Notes under the pieces: generated by a model
What the model was told of the DNA's origin: nothing
The model's database searches: none
The model's input: the letters and a program-made list of their open reading frames with translations, nothing else
Assembly (NCBI RefSeq): GCF_910591885.1
Contig: NC_063282.1
Location: 6,089,501-6,153,500 of the forward strand
Source of the DNA: Bombus terrestris
Lineage: Eukaryota; Arthropoda; Insecta; Hymenoptera; Apidae
Direction: 5' to 3'
DNA: 64,000 bases
Shown: piece after piece, positions 11,650 to 25,262 of the stretch
Layout: each line of letters starts with the position of its first letter
Position numbering within the stretch: the first letter of the stretch is position 1
Translations under genes and position numbers: made by a program

Positions 11650-14600
11650 AAAAAAAAGAAAATCAAATTTGGTTCGATTCTAAAATAGTTGCTCTGTTTC
11701 AAAGGGCGCGTGTGCGTTCAGTTTTGCTCGTCGCCGTAAATGTTGAAGCGTGCGGTTGAAACATTACGGTGACCCGTAAAAATAGAATGGACCAGCGAGA
11801 TCGTAGCGAACGTAACAAGCAATTATAATTAATATGCCTCCGACAGGAAATCACCCTTGGCATTTTGCAGCCACCTTACATGGTCATTCGTGTGTGTGTG
11901 TTGGCGTTTGTTTGCTCGGCTATGGGACGTGTTCGAGGGGAAATCAATATGCGAGGCGACGTGTGTGCGCACGTGTTTGACAAACGCGCGATTTTCCTCA
12001 ATTCTGCATCACGCGATTGTTCGTAATGATTTATTCGACCAACAGCACCGAAGAGGACTAAGTTCCTGGTTAGGTTTCGTGTATGGAAGAAGGTGGACGA
12101 TTTGTTCATGTTGAAACCTTCAGCTGGATTACCGTATCGGCTCTGGAAATGCAAAACTAGAGGAGAAATTGCAAAATATGAACTTGCAATTTCTTTTCAA
12201 ATTTTTCGGTTACATGCGGTTCGTGCACGTGTAATTTTCTTTAATTCGAAAGATACGACGAACATCTATTTTGGCGAATACATTATCCTGTTTGGTAGAA
12301 TCTTTTCCTGGCTTTAATAATACTTTTGGAGAAGACGCTGCTAATGGACCATGCCATTCAACTATCGACTGTCAAAACCATCATCTATCAAATAACAGCG
12401 AAGAACGGAGTAAGTAAAGATTTAGTATAATCCAGAATAACAAGGTTTATCCGAAAATAGTAGTAGTGACGTTATTCGTGGATGGTAAGAGCACGTTGGA
12501 ACCAAAGATACGGTGCTTGGATGAAATTTTCTCGGATGAAAATCAACGTTGAACTTACTTTTAAGTAAATTTGTATTAAGAAAATCTGACACGTTACACG
12601 ATACAACTGAGTCTAGAAACCTTTAAATCTTATTTTCAAATTTGTATTTACTGAAAGATAGTTCGCCAAGAACGGATACTCGAATAATGGAATAAGTGGG
12701 CAGTTTAAAGAATGATTTTTGTGGTTAACGAGATAGCAAAGGAAAGGGGGCGAAAGGGAACGTGACGAGACAAAAATCGCGGCGTTTTATCACTGGCGCC
12801 CTGTCACTACGATTTCCATTAGTTTTTTCCGCGCTGATTAACAGCAAGTGCATGGCAACGTGAAACTCGAGAAAGGGGTAATTAAAAGGCGACTGGGTAA
12901 ATTATAACTTTCGATTACGAATGGATTTTCAATTTCGCGCCGGTGGCTACCTGGTGAACGCGGAATTTCCAACTTGAAAATTAGTTCGTAGTCGCGTAGT
13001 TGCAAACGCTTTAGCAAATAGGCCAACGTAAATAAAGCCTTTAGGACAATTCATTACATATCGCAGACTAACGCTGATAACGAAAATGTTTCATGTAAAC
13101 CCGATGTTCCTCGCTTATGCTTTGGCCTAACTTTTCTTTCTTCTCCTACGAATCGTTAAATTTGAATTTTCTAATTGTATATAATATTCCCACGGAAAAT
13201 ACCGTGTTATCCTTATCTACGCACAAGTTGTACAAATCTTATCAACTGAATTTTTCTGATATTTTTAAATAAATCATATTTCAAATTTCTTTGACTTCTT
13301 AATTATCATCTCTATCTTAACTTCTTCAACAATGAACCTATTTAATTTTATGTATAGCTGAAGCTAATGTACAATAGCTTTGGCTGAGGATAGTAGTATT
13401 TAAACTTATAAGGAGGAACTGTTCGAATTATTCGTTGTATCATTGCAAAGAGAATAATGAAAAATTCTCAACGCTTCTTCCTCTTCTCCTATGCTTTATG
13501 TCCACATTTATCTCATTAGTGATCGTTTGGTTCGTGCTAATTAGATTTTCTTGAACACATATTGACTTCTTTCAGCTAGCTTATCGTATTTCTAACGAGA
13601 TCCTGCTATGTTAGCAGGCTTGTCTGGTTTCATGTGATATTTTTATATTTGGGGTTCTGTTCTTCTAAGCAATTTAACGAAACTAAATTTTATAGAGGAA
13701 ATATTTATATGAGATTTAATGTCATCAAGTTTTATACGAATCACGCTACAACTAGATCTAACTAGATCTTGAAGATACATATCTCACAGAATCTGCGTGA
13801 ATGAAGAATCTGAAGAGTTGAGATAGACATCATACGTGTAAGCTAACTTAACGTTCTCGACTTCGTTAATACAGTTTCACAGACGTTAAAGGTCTTATCT
13901 TTTTACTTGCTTCTTATTTCGCCCGGTATTTCCAACATTAGCACATTGAAATTTTCTGAATGTGCCTTGTCACTCATCAAGCATCGCTTATCTAAGCGTC
14001 CGTATCTCAGCATCGTTCCTATCCATTTACGGTAGTCAAATAAATTGCTACAAGGAAACGACTCATGAAAAGGAAAGGCACGTGCTTGTATAAATCAACA
14101 TCAACGTGTAGAGAGATGCTTTTTATAATTAGTGACGCGACGTTATCAAACTTTACATTCTCGCCTTGAAAATCAGATTGAAACGTATCAAAAGGATAGT
14201 TGGAAAGAAATTCCGAGACCTCCCGACTTGAATCTACTACTTTGACTATTAATACAGCGTTAAGGATAGAATTGCCAAAGGTCAAAGCAGCTTCGGTTAA
14301 AACGGTCAGTTTGTAATTTTTTATACAAGTTTCATACATTTATCCGGAATTTTCCTGATAATTGACACCGTTATAATAACACAATTTTAAAAACGTGTGG
14401 GAAATTGTACAAAACGAGGAAAATGACGAATTCGGATTTGGTAAACAGATTGTAGGACCATTTTACGATTGACAAATACCAGTCATTTTCACTGTATAAG
14501 TAGCCATGATACAAGATTATTTTGATTTTGAATAAATTGATAAATTCTTTAGTTATCGCTGCAAAAGTCATTACATCATTACGGACGAAAAATGTAACAC

Positions 14601-14700
14601 GAAGTAGGAATTTTAAAATAAAATTGTAAAACCAGTCGTTCTGATTGTGTGGTAGTTCTAGTTTGAAAGTTTATTTTCATCATATTTCTTCTAAGTTTTA
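11650..14700. other. Non-coding stretch
   Basis: No supported gene. Short frames on both strands around 11857-12154 overlap each other. A small duplication of ACTAGATCTA occurs at about 13747-13766. Nothing else stands out. Confidence 0.5.
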
Positions 14701-14715
14701 TACACTTCCGTTTCA

Positions 14716-14739
14716 TTTTTTTTTTTTTTTTTTTTTTTT
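14716..14739 (+). repeat. Poly-T tract (24 T)
   Basis: An uninterrupted run of 24 T. It could be the poly-A tail of a minus-strand retroposed sequence or simple slippage; no gene-like sequence is recognised next to it. Confidence 0.9.
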
Positions 14740-15694
14740 AATACAAATTCTACAGTTTAGTCGTCGGTGGATCTAGTGTTAATAAAGATCGTTTACTATA
14801 CAGAGAACCGGCGATAAAGGAAGAAAAGAATAAAAGAGAAAGAAAAAAGATTTTCTCGTGTTTACTCTTACACGATCGGCTCGTCCATTTTCCGTGGCGA
14901 AGTTTCCGCGGAAAGGTGAGGCGGAAAAATGGTGGAGATGGCTCTTTTTATAGGAGCCACCGTAAATCGATGAACAAAAACAAAATTTCAAGGGAATTCA
15001 GTACTTCAAAAGGAGGACTTTGCCGAAGCTACCGGAGTCAGAGTTGCGTAAAGGGAAAACAAGAAAAGTGGAAAGGAAATCTGGGCCGCTATCGAACTTT
15101 GTTTTTTAATACAGTCTTTGGCGATTGGTTTAATTAAAAGCAAGCTGAGGACAGCTTTCAAACGAGTTTATAAAATTGTATATGTCATTTTCAGTATAAA
15201 GGGGATCCGTATTTTTCAATCGGTAGACTTCCCAAGTTCGGTGAACAAATAAATATTCAGAGAATATATTTTACAACGCGCGTAAAGTTCGTACGCTTTT
15301 CGAGCGTCGACATTTTTCAAATTGCCTCGACAAATTTCGTTCGAGCTCGCAAAATTGATTGTCGACCTCTCTAACTTGGTCATCAATCACCTCGATCAAG
15401 AAATAAATATTCACTGGAGGATAATAAAATTTCGTTAAACGTGCATTCCACGCTACTTTTATAAGCCTAAATATTCTGCAGCTTCGATCACCAAAGATCC
15501 CAATCTCATAATTCCTGTTACTATCATTATTTTATGGATTATTACACATTATTACATTATGGAGATTTGAAAGCGAAAAACTGCTAAGAAAAATATACGA
15601 AATATCCAAAATACAGCGCCTTTTATAGTATTCGGTAGGTAGAAGAACTATCTTCCACCGAGGTTCTGTTTTTCTAAACTATATTTAAATTATA

Positions 15695-16236
15695 CCGAGT
15701 GACTCGTGGACGATCGACTGCCAGGTGATTTTACGCGTAAAAATGAGTCGAAAAGAAAGAATACAATTTTTTCGTATGACGCTTTGTTACGGAGAAAATC
15801 GATTTTCAAAGTATGGTGAGTATATGTGAAGTTGGCTAATTTCGTATAAACTTAACAAAAATGTAGAATAAAATCAAAATCTCTTCACAAGGTGCTTTGT
15901 TTTCGAGAAAAGTAAATTTGAAAGCATATCGTGTCCGTGAACTTGTAGTTCTTAACTGAACATGTTCAAACTTTATTTTTTTTGAAAATGAACGCTTATG
16001 AGGAAAAATTTTATTTCGCATTTTTTACTTATTTCCGCGTATAATAACCTTCTGCCGATACCTAAACTCATAGCTAGCCTGTATTTGGCCAAGTTGAAGT
16101 GTACTTGGCAAGTGTTCAAACTCGATTTTCTTGAAAACAAGGCCTCGAACGAGAAAATTTTATTCTTCCTTTCCAAGCTATTTTTACGCGTAGAATTACC
16201 TCCCGGTCGATGGTCCACGAGCCACGGGACACTCTG
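15695..16236. mobile_element. Non-autonomous inverted-repeat element, TATA-flanked
   Basis: The left end runs from CCGAGTG through GACTCGTGGACGATCGACTG and ATTTTACGCGTAAAAATGAG. The reverse complement of the right end runs from CAGAGTG through GGCTCGTGGACCATCGACCG and ATTCTACGCGTAAAAATAGC. The arms are over 100 bases long and clearly homologous. TATA stands on both sides (15691-15694 and 16237-16240), the expected footprint of a target duplication. A further arm-like piece (TTTGTTTTCGAGAAAA) at about 15850-15925 suggests a nested or rearranged copy. Related elements lie at 26.9, 48.2 and 57.95 kb. No transposase is encoded. Confidence 0.75.
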
Positions 16237-16249
16237 TATATTTTAACTG

Positions 16250-17500
16250 GCTGAAGTGGTTCGTAGATTTCTAATAAACGAAACGAGCGTATTAAAAACT
16301 TAAAAATTGTGAAACTTCAATGAGAAAGAACTCGGTTCCTATGTGATTGTTATTATGTATTACTACTATAAAATTATGCATTCTGATCAATCGAATAGGA
16401 TTGGTAAATTTATAACGAAAAAGATAAGCCAGAAACCTGCGTCAAAGTAAATCTTGCCAGAAAATACTGTCAGCTTTATCTACAAGATACATTCTACTCC
16501 AAGATAGTCTTCAACCCCTAGACAGCATGATGTAACGTCAAGCATCGCTCAAGACGAACTTTACCAATACGAACTTTCTCAAAAAGGATGCGTCTTGCAG
16601 ACGTAGCTAAACAAAGTCTAGACTACGTGGCGACAGCTTCGAGACAAGTTAAACTTCGTAAAAACAAAATTTAAAGGTTACTTAAATCTAGATCCGTTCG
16701 TACGAACTGATATCCAGCTGTACGCCTATAAATCGCAAGACAGTAGTTGCCAATTTTGAACCTAAACTCTAAGCTTGTCAAGTATATTATTATTTAATTT
16801 CTCTCATAATTAGATGTTCATGCGTTGATGTTTGTATTTCTGGAAATTTCAATTTTCACGTGTACAATTAAAGAAATGGAATTTATATAGAAATTTGTCT
16901 CATTCCTTAAATATTGTGACACGAATGATTTAGTCGAGGTATCGTGTACTTTTTGCGTTATTACGTATTTTTTCATATTTAAACCTCCGATAAATTTGCA
17001 TAAACGTTCGCAGTCTACTTACGTGAGATTCGTTTAAAAAATTACGAAATACATTTATTCCGATTTTTAAGTTTAATGTAGTGTATATGTTAAATGCTCA
17101 TGAAATATTGATACTCAATATCTAGACTAGGTGGATGTTTATGCAAATTTATACGTGTATGAATTATGAATACAATTAAGGAGATAGAATCTCGGCAGAA
17201 ATATCCTTCGCTCGTTGGATATTGTTAACAGCATCGTAGTTTGAAGACTCAAAAACGCACAGAATACACGTAATCAAATATGTTAATATATATTTGGGAA
17301 ATTTAAACCAAAAGATATTCAAATATCGTCGATCATAAACGCATATACAACCGCAGTCCATTATAACCGACATAAAAGGACAATAAATCAGCAGATATCA
17401 TTAACACGATAACATACAATAGTATACATTTCTCATCTTTCACAAACTTTCATACGCTATATACAATGTGATATACAGTGAATTGAAACAAATCACTTAA
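16250..17500. other. Non-coding stretch
   Basis: AT-rich sequence with no supported gene, repeat or RNA. Confidence 0.5.
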
Positions 17501-17519
17501 TCATCGACCGCATCTCTCA

Positions 17520-18130
17520 TCACGATCCAAGATGAATAAACCTTTCTACAAAGATGAATGTACTATGATGGCTGTTCTGATAGCAGGCTAATCCCCATGA
17601 ATGTATCACTAGTGACCAAATATCATTGAAAATGCCTTTCGAAGCGTGTACCACGCAGAGAATCGTGCAATGGAAAACCCAGGCAATTTCAGAAGCCCGT
17701 CTAATTGCGGATGTGTTGGCAGACGCGTACGAATAACTAATCAGTACAAATGTCACCGGTTGTGTGCACTGGCTGCATGTACACACGTTCGCAGTTCCGC
17801 AAAGCGCGCCTTGTGTGTGCCATTGCAACGACGAATATGCCCAGCACGTGCAACTTAACGTCGCCTGTAACGAGGACACCATCGAATCTGGCCGACCGCT
17901 CACGGTTTACTGCTTCCCCTTGTCCCTGACCATGCTGTTTCCGTTCAAATACCGCCAGCTTATTACCTGTCCATCCCTACGCAGCCAACTGGATCACACA
18001 ACTGAAATAATCAAATCTCCTCCAAGAATTTGCGTAAAATCTAATGAAAACGATCGACGATTTGTAGATCATTTTTGGCGGATGCGACACTGTCGGAGAT
18101 TCCGTTCGAGTTTTTATCCTAGTTTCGAGT
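17520..18130. other. Unexplained open GC-richer patch
   Basis: Composition rises in GC and CpG here, and long frames are open on both strands: plus from after a TAA at about 17730 to 18132, and minus from 17903 to 17520. The plus frame has several Cys (for example APCVCHCNDE, NVACNED) and the minus frame is also Cys-rich. Neither starts with an ATG, and I recognise no family. In another minus frame a stretch near 17520-17650 (TSDTFMGISLL) faintly recalls the middle of Tc1-type transposases, but stops interrupt it. It may be an old transposon remnant or an unrecognised exon. Confidence 0.3.
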
Positions 18131-18149
18131 AGGCGAAAGTCGGAGAAGA

Positions 18150-21100
18150 ATTATAATTGACAAAGGATTAAACAAAAATTTGATGATTCTCGGGAGGTTC
18201 GAATTCCTGAGAATTTGATCGAAATTTAACGTTTGATGTTTCCCCGGAAATATTTTAAGGGGATGTGCAACCCTAGAGTCTTAAAAAAAAAAAGAAAAAA
18301 ATGGCGTGAATTAGCATTTTTTTCGACTACAGATACTTTGTAAAGGATCAAGAATTTTATGGCGAACTTTAAACAACATCTAAGCTCTGTGTCCGTATTT
18401 TTTTTTTTGTCACATAAAATTACAAAATGACCAAATGCTACGACATTTTCTGACCCCATATCCAGCGGTACCTTGTTTTTGCTCGTAGCCAGCGGTAAAT
18501 GTGATTGGATTGTAAAAAGTCTGTGCAAACTTATACAAAAATACGTTATCTTCGATGGAGCGTACGATTTTTCAATAATTTTGAAAAATAAGAAAATGGC
18601 AGCTTGTTAAGGACAATAGTTTATTTCCTCGGTGGAAAAGTTCAACTTTAAACATTTATAAAAATTCAACGGATTACGACATTAAAAAAAATGCACGTTG
18701 TATTGTAGATAATGCTATGCAGAATAATACGTGAAAGTTCCAAGTTAATCGGATGAGGAGTTTCGGAGATCTGGCGGGTGCAAGGTCGAAAACTATAATT
18801 TCGAGAAAAACGCGCCAAAGTTTTAAGTAGATCTTTCTCGGAAATAAAAGATTAAAGAAATAGAAGACACTGGCATTCAGCGTTATTTTTTAAAATTATA
18901 AAACACCCTTTCGCCACGGTATTCTACGCATATCAAACTATAGACAAACAAAAAAGAATTTCGATTTTCTGAAGCCGACGTAATTGCACAGCCTCCTAAA
19001 TAGGACAAATATATGTAAAACCAATTTGCTGGTTTTTAGAAGGTTCGAAGTTTTTGGGACTTCGATTCCAATTCAAATTTTAAAGTTTTTCGCGAAAAGG
19101 TACAATGAAATTCCGACAGTAAAAAATACAGTGAAATTTTTAGCAGACTTTAAATGTCTGAAAATCCGATTCAAGTTTATTGCGAGATGTCTCGTACTAT
19201 ATAATATTCGCGATGTTCACACTCAAGATTAATTCGCAATCAACCACTGGCGATGTTACATTGTAAAGAAACGATATTAACGAAGAGGTGCGTGGGAAAT
19301 GGGAAGAAAAAAGCGGTACCCGAACGTTTATCAAAACGATGCATCGTGTGTATGGTCGGTGGAGCACGTCTCTCATTAAACGTATCTCGGCAACACAGTG
19401 TAATTAGAAGGGCGGTATATTTACGACGACCAGCCGGAAGACGCGGCTTAATTTGATCATGGAAAACAAATCCGCGCCTACCGTGAAATGCTATGCATCC
19501 GATGGAAATGTAATCTTGCGAGCTGTCCGCGTAATTAAAATACTTCTACCCAATGGGCTTCGAGTTTCGTTAACGAAACACTGCCGAGAAATGTTATTCG
19601 TTTGGATGTTTGATAAAGCTTTATCGTACACGATGTTTAAGCCTTATAGAAAATAAAGCCAAGACGGTATCGAGTATAGGAATTCTTCGTAGATATGATA
19701 ACACGCGTAACGTTTGTTGAAACCTTCTATGGATGTTTTACGTGCGTGTGTTGTTTTATACGACGCATTTGAAATTTAATTAGCGGTGTAACGAGGCCCC
19801 ATAAAACTACCATGCTCGTACTGGTTAAATCTGAAACGAATTTGAAAATATATAAAAAGATACAAATCGTGTATTGCAAATATATAATATATATTTCGCA
19901 GAGATTATCAGAGGACTTAAACAATTAATAATTTGTAACATCAATGACGTGATATGGTTTATCGCTTGTTATATGTTCAATGATGGGATACTAATTTTTC
20001 AGTGAATATATATTTGCCATATTTATATTGGCTAAAAATCTGATCTGTTTTATTATATCGATAATGAGAGTTTCAAATGTTTTATATAACGCACATAACA
20101 CACACGTAAAACGTGTCCTTCGATATCCGCGCAGTAAGAAATCATGGAAATTTGCTAGCAATATTTTTTTAGCCTTTTCTCCTTCTTTTTTTTCCTACGA
20201 AAATTGGACGTTAGACAGTCGAAGAACGGCGGACCTCCATTTATCGAGACGAATTTTACCTAGTTAGCGCATGGTTGAGTAAATTCCTGGCGATTGAATC
20301 CACTTACCTGAACGCGAGCTTCTATTATTTGAACGAATAATAAGAAGAAGAAATATTCCAGCAACTGGATCTCACGTGAAAACACCAAGCATCCAACGAA
20401 ATTCGCAAAAACTACCGCACTTGGAGTCGTATCTTGGCTAGATTCCATTTACAGGCAGTGGTTAAAAATTAACCAAATAAACAACTAAGAAGCGCGCGCA
20501 TTTTTCCAACACCGCGGAACAGGTTTCTGCCGGCGAGACCAGAGAAACGATGACAAATCGGAAATTTATGTAACGAAGGCAACATCCGCCACGCGACATC
20601 CTGCCTGTCTGCTCTATTATATCTGTTTGATCGGCGAGACTTGCTCCTCTATAGTCTTACGCAATCGATTGTTCGACAGACCAGCCATTAGCACATTTTT
20701 CTTCTGTTCGTTGTCAACCTCGTTCCGCTCGATATGAAAACAGATACTGTTGAACCGGAGATGGAAAAAATTTGGCTTTCGACTAGTTTGAAGAGTAACG
20801 CAAAGAGTACCGTGGAAAAATCTTGAACTTTTAAAGACACTCGATATCCTTTAAAATACTGTCTGTAGAAAATATAAATTGACTAGATCGGTTTATTATA
20901 TTTCTAATTATATTCTTAATTACGTTTACAGATTCTGTGTTACACATTACCCAAATTATTGGATGCTTTCCTATAAATTATTCGATCTTGCTATGAAAAT
21001 TAGCCGTGTATTTTCCATTTTAACGTCTGTCATATAGAGATGTTAACCAGTGACTAAATAATTGTGTAAAAAAATCACTATTCTCTATATTTTGAATTTC

Positions 21101-24100
21101 CTATGGGCACACAGATATCCACAGTGACCTAATCATTACGAAAAATTGCATACTCGTATTTCAGAGGGTTTCTTAAAAATATACTCGACAACCGCTGCGT
21201 TATTAATGATCGCAGAATTAAAAAAAAGGTCGAATAGTTTTATCGAACTGCAAACGTCAATCACTCCGTAGATATCTTTGCCCCGACTTCGTTTAATTTT
21301 CATGGTTATGCAGTTGAATTTCCAGTATTTGTATTTTAAGCATGTTCTTGCCTATTCTTAATCCGTCTAACCTTCGTCGATATATTTAAAAAATAATCGC
21401 AGCGTACAATTTGTCGAAAGATTATTAAGTACAATTTTAAACGACGATACTATTGGGTTCTTGGAAAAGCTGGTTTCATTTTTATTACGAATATTTATCA
21501 CCTAAAGAAATGTTCGAATACACGCACGTAAAGAAGCTGCTGTCGTTAAACGGACATTAAAGGGAATTAAGGAGAAACATCCAAATTCATCGATGAAACA
21601 ATATGTTTCTCATATATTTGAGAAAGAATCGTCGCTGAAATGTACACTCTCCGTCTCTATGCGCTGAATATATTTAGAATATTTTATAATATTTATATTT
21701 ATGTCCTAACTTCTACAACATTGACAAGAAATTAAATTTTCATCCTATTATTATATATAAAAGCTATTCGAATTTTAATCACTCTAAGAAGCATACAAAA
21801 GCTACTTGAATATTAATTACTCTAGAAAACTGCGAAAATCTATTTGAAGAAATATATTGGGAAAAAAAGAAAAAAGGAGGAGAAAGAGGAGAAATTTTTC
21901 ACGAGAAGAACTGCTGAAATTATAGATGACGAACGGTCTAATTCTACTTGAATCTTTCTTAACTTTCGTCACGAATTGTTCGAACTGGATACGTGTTAAA
22001 AAGTGCAGGTTTACCTTGCACCTAGACGTTAAGACGAAGGAACTTTTCCAAGTTCTCATATTCAAGAAGATGCATGGAACGCGTTTCGAATTTATTTAAA
22101 TTTATTCATTCGAGGAAATTATTCGCGCAACTGTTCGCACCCGTGAAACTTCATTTTACGATAATATGCATGCGAATTTCGGAACAAAGGAACCTTTGAC
22201 CGGCATTTACGCGTCGTTGAACGGACGAAACATTTCTTTGTGAACGATAGAGAGGGAAGAAAAAATATACGAAAAAATATATTCGAATGCGAGCGTATGT
22301 GCGTGAAGTTGGACGGTAAAAGGCAGGTAGAAAAAAAAGATAGAAAGAGAGAAAGCGAGTAACTGATGCATCAAGTTTTGAACGCGAAACATTTTCGCAG
22401 CATCCAACGAGCTCGTAGCCGCAGAAACGCGATATTGCCTTTTAGCTGACGATAGGTCTTTCTGGAGAACCGGAAAAGTTTATCTCTGATACGCGGTTAC
22501 TATATTTGTCTGAAAGTATTGCATTAACGAGCGATTGCGCCACTGTTTTTAACTTGCACGAAAAAACCAAGATTCTATCGAAGTAGAATATTTTTTCTAG
22601 TTACGAAATTCGATGAGCTTAGTTTTCTTCGTTGATTATATTATGCGTGTTATGTAAAACACTTCGAAATGTCGTTGGTGCTGTAACGAGATCTGATTAT
22701 CAGGATTACATCGGCGAATTTTGAAACCAATCTGAACATGTGTATAGAAATTTGAGTGGAAATGAAGATATATTTAGGAAATTGAAAGAAGAAAGAGACC
22801 ATCAGCCTATAATCCTTTTGCCAGAAAGCTTTCGATTCTCTTTTAAAACGAAGAGCACAGAGGGATAAATCTGGGATTATTAACTTCCGTTACACTGCTA
22901 ACTAGAAGAGATCCCAGAAGAAGGAAATAATCTATACAGTTGGAAAAAATATTCCGATATTTGTACAAATCTTTTATGAATATGTTATGTATCTAAACAT
23001 TTTAGAATTTCATAAATTAAAGTACTATCCTGATGTTAGGTCGTAGTTAGACTATGCTATATTATTATAGATTATATATCATACTGAAACGAGTATTATA
23101 CACTATAATTAAGGTTGGTGAAACTTGAAACCAATCTGAAAATACGCATACAAATTACAAGACGTTCCACACAAATCACAAAGTGTTTAAACAGTTAATT
23201 AATCGTTATATCGACACTTATCACATTTAAGTTAATTTGAAATGAATTTAAGGTGAAATTAAAATATATCGTGACCGAATAATCAGCGAAAAATATTCAA
23301 TCGCAAGCTCATGTCGCTGTCGTACGATATTACAGATTGAAGTATCCTGAAATTAGTTACTTAAATTAGTTATAGTAGAAACCAGCCGCAGAGAAGGGAA
23401 ATACAACGCAAGCATGAAATTGTCAAATAACAAAGAATAAATAAAGAGCTTGGACTTACGTCAGACGGAAGAATAAAGACGCTCAAGAGAAAGGTAACAA
23501 ATTATTCAGCAAACTGTATTCCCAAACAGCCCCGCTCGACTATAAACGATTCTCAATCCAGCCATAACATTCCTATTTCCCGTGCAAATACGCTTTATTC
23601 CTCCCACATAAACAACGAGAACCACGAGCAGCCATTTCATAGTTGTTCCGTCTTGTTTCTACAAGCGCACGCCTGCGCAATTTTCTCCCATGTTAATTTC
23701 AAATTTGGATACTCGTCTAGAAAAAAGAAAAAGCAAAAACAACGAAAGGCACGTAGAAATATTTCAAAGCGTCTGCGAATTTTACTTTCTCCCTCGAGCG
23801 AGGAATTGCGTGCCATAAATTTATCGAATGCCAAAATGGATGCCGCTATGTCAGAAAACAATCGAATTCACAGGGAGCCGAGGGGAGCGGGAAAGAAAAT
23901 GGTGTCACGGTTATTGGGTCGTTTCATAACGCGCGGCGGTACGTGGGCAAACTTATTCCTCACTGATAAGACTGCGTTCTCAACACAGGCGACAACTTTC
24001 GTTCATGCCAAGACAAAGGGAAGCTGACAGACGCTCGGCCATCTAAGAGGAAGGTAAAGTGGATTCTTCGGAGCTTTTGTTCGAGTCCAAGTATCGTCAA

Positions 24101-25180
24101 TAGTTGTCCCACGTGGCGGACTAGACATCGATAATGCGGTAGCCTTCACGACGTGGTAGAATAAAATTGGTTCAGAAACAAAGCTGCGTCAACCGCATTC
24201 TCATCTCGTAATTAAGAACGAGCCAAACCAGTGCGATCATTGTAACTGCACTCTGTACATAATCGCGGTAATATTTTGCAATAGCAAATTAAGCTTGGTC
24301 TTTGGAAACGAGATTGAAACGCGTTGAATCGTAAAAAAAGTTGCGGTGATCTTCTTCAGATATCTTCTCAAGGATGTTAATTTGCATCACCAGTTGTGAT
24401 ACTTTGAGCTATTGGCTTACACCGTGTCCTATTAATTTAAGTTTAGGTTAATTCTACTGTGTCGTAGCGTATACGATTCACGTTCAAAATGTATAGATAG
24501 TAGTATTTGAGTTTGCAACTTGACTTGTTGCATTTTACGATATTTTATATTATTTTGTTTACCGCTAATGGCCATAGAAGAAACTTGACGCAATCTTAAA
24601 TAAGATACAGTTGCGTCAACATTTCGTTCGTAATTACTTTTTTTGATTTTATGACGCAATATTTGTATTCTCGAATTCTATTCGATGCATATTTTAATTA
24701 AGAGAAGGAATTTTAAGAATGTCTTCGATATTTTCCTCGAAAATTTATTCCTTTTTCCATCTAGATCCTGCAATCTTACGAAGAAATCGAAGTATTTTAC
24801 ATCACTGTGATAACCTGTTTTTTCCCCAGATACAACTTCCAGTTTCACTAGCGAAAAGAATCTCCTCGTAGCAAGAACAGAAATAACAGTTCTTTGAACA
24901 ACACTCGCCACCTTTAATCACGAAACAAATTCGATTTTATTTGGAAGGGAGCTGGGGAGAGGATCAAGGTCCCAAAGGTGGGAAACCAGACGCTGGATGG
25001 CTCGTGAAAAGAGCGTTGATCGTCGAGATGGGATAGCCGAACAAAAGTTTTTCGTGAGTGGAATCGATTGTAAAAACACTGGTCCCGGTTGCGCAAATGA
25101 TCGCGCGAATAAAAGGGAGAAAGGAAAAAAAAGGAAAAGGGAGAAAGGAAAACGCGGTCAAGACCGATCGATCCTGCCAG
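18150..25180. other. Long non-coding stretch
   Basis: No supported gene in about 7 kb. The section at about 18230-18960 contains A/T runs and phrases such as GAGTTTCGGAGATCTGGCGG and TTCGAGAAAAACGCG that read like an old dispersed repeat, but I could not define its ends. Short frames at 19253-19656, 23653-24027 and elsewhere lack motifs. Purine-rich sequence at 21850-21890 and 25105-25160 is simple in composition. Confidence 0.45.
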
Positions 25181-25262
25181 ATTAATTACAATGCAAATTG
25201 ATTGCCGCTACTTTTTCGCCGGGAGCAAATTGATTTTCCGTTAATTAAATGTCGCCGTTCGA
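25180..25262. promoter_or_regulatory. Octamer (POU-type) site with adjacent TAATTA cores
   Basis: ATGCAAAT, the classical POU octamer, lies at about 25191-25198 directly beside ATTAATTA on the left, with GTTAATTAAA at about 25240 and CTAATTAGG at about 25272. Factor binding is known for such words in general; activity at this site is inferred. Confidence 0.3.

Noticed and set aside
18185..18215. GGTTCGAATTCC as a tRNA T-loop
   Set aside because: No acceptor, D or anticodon stems can be built around it.
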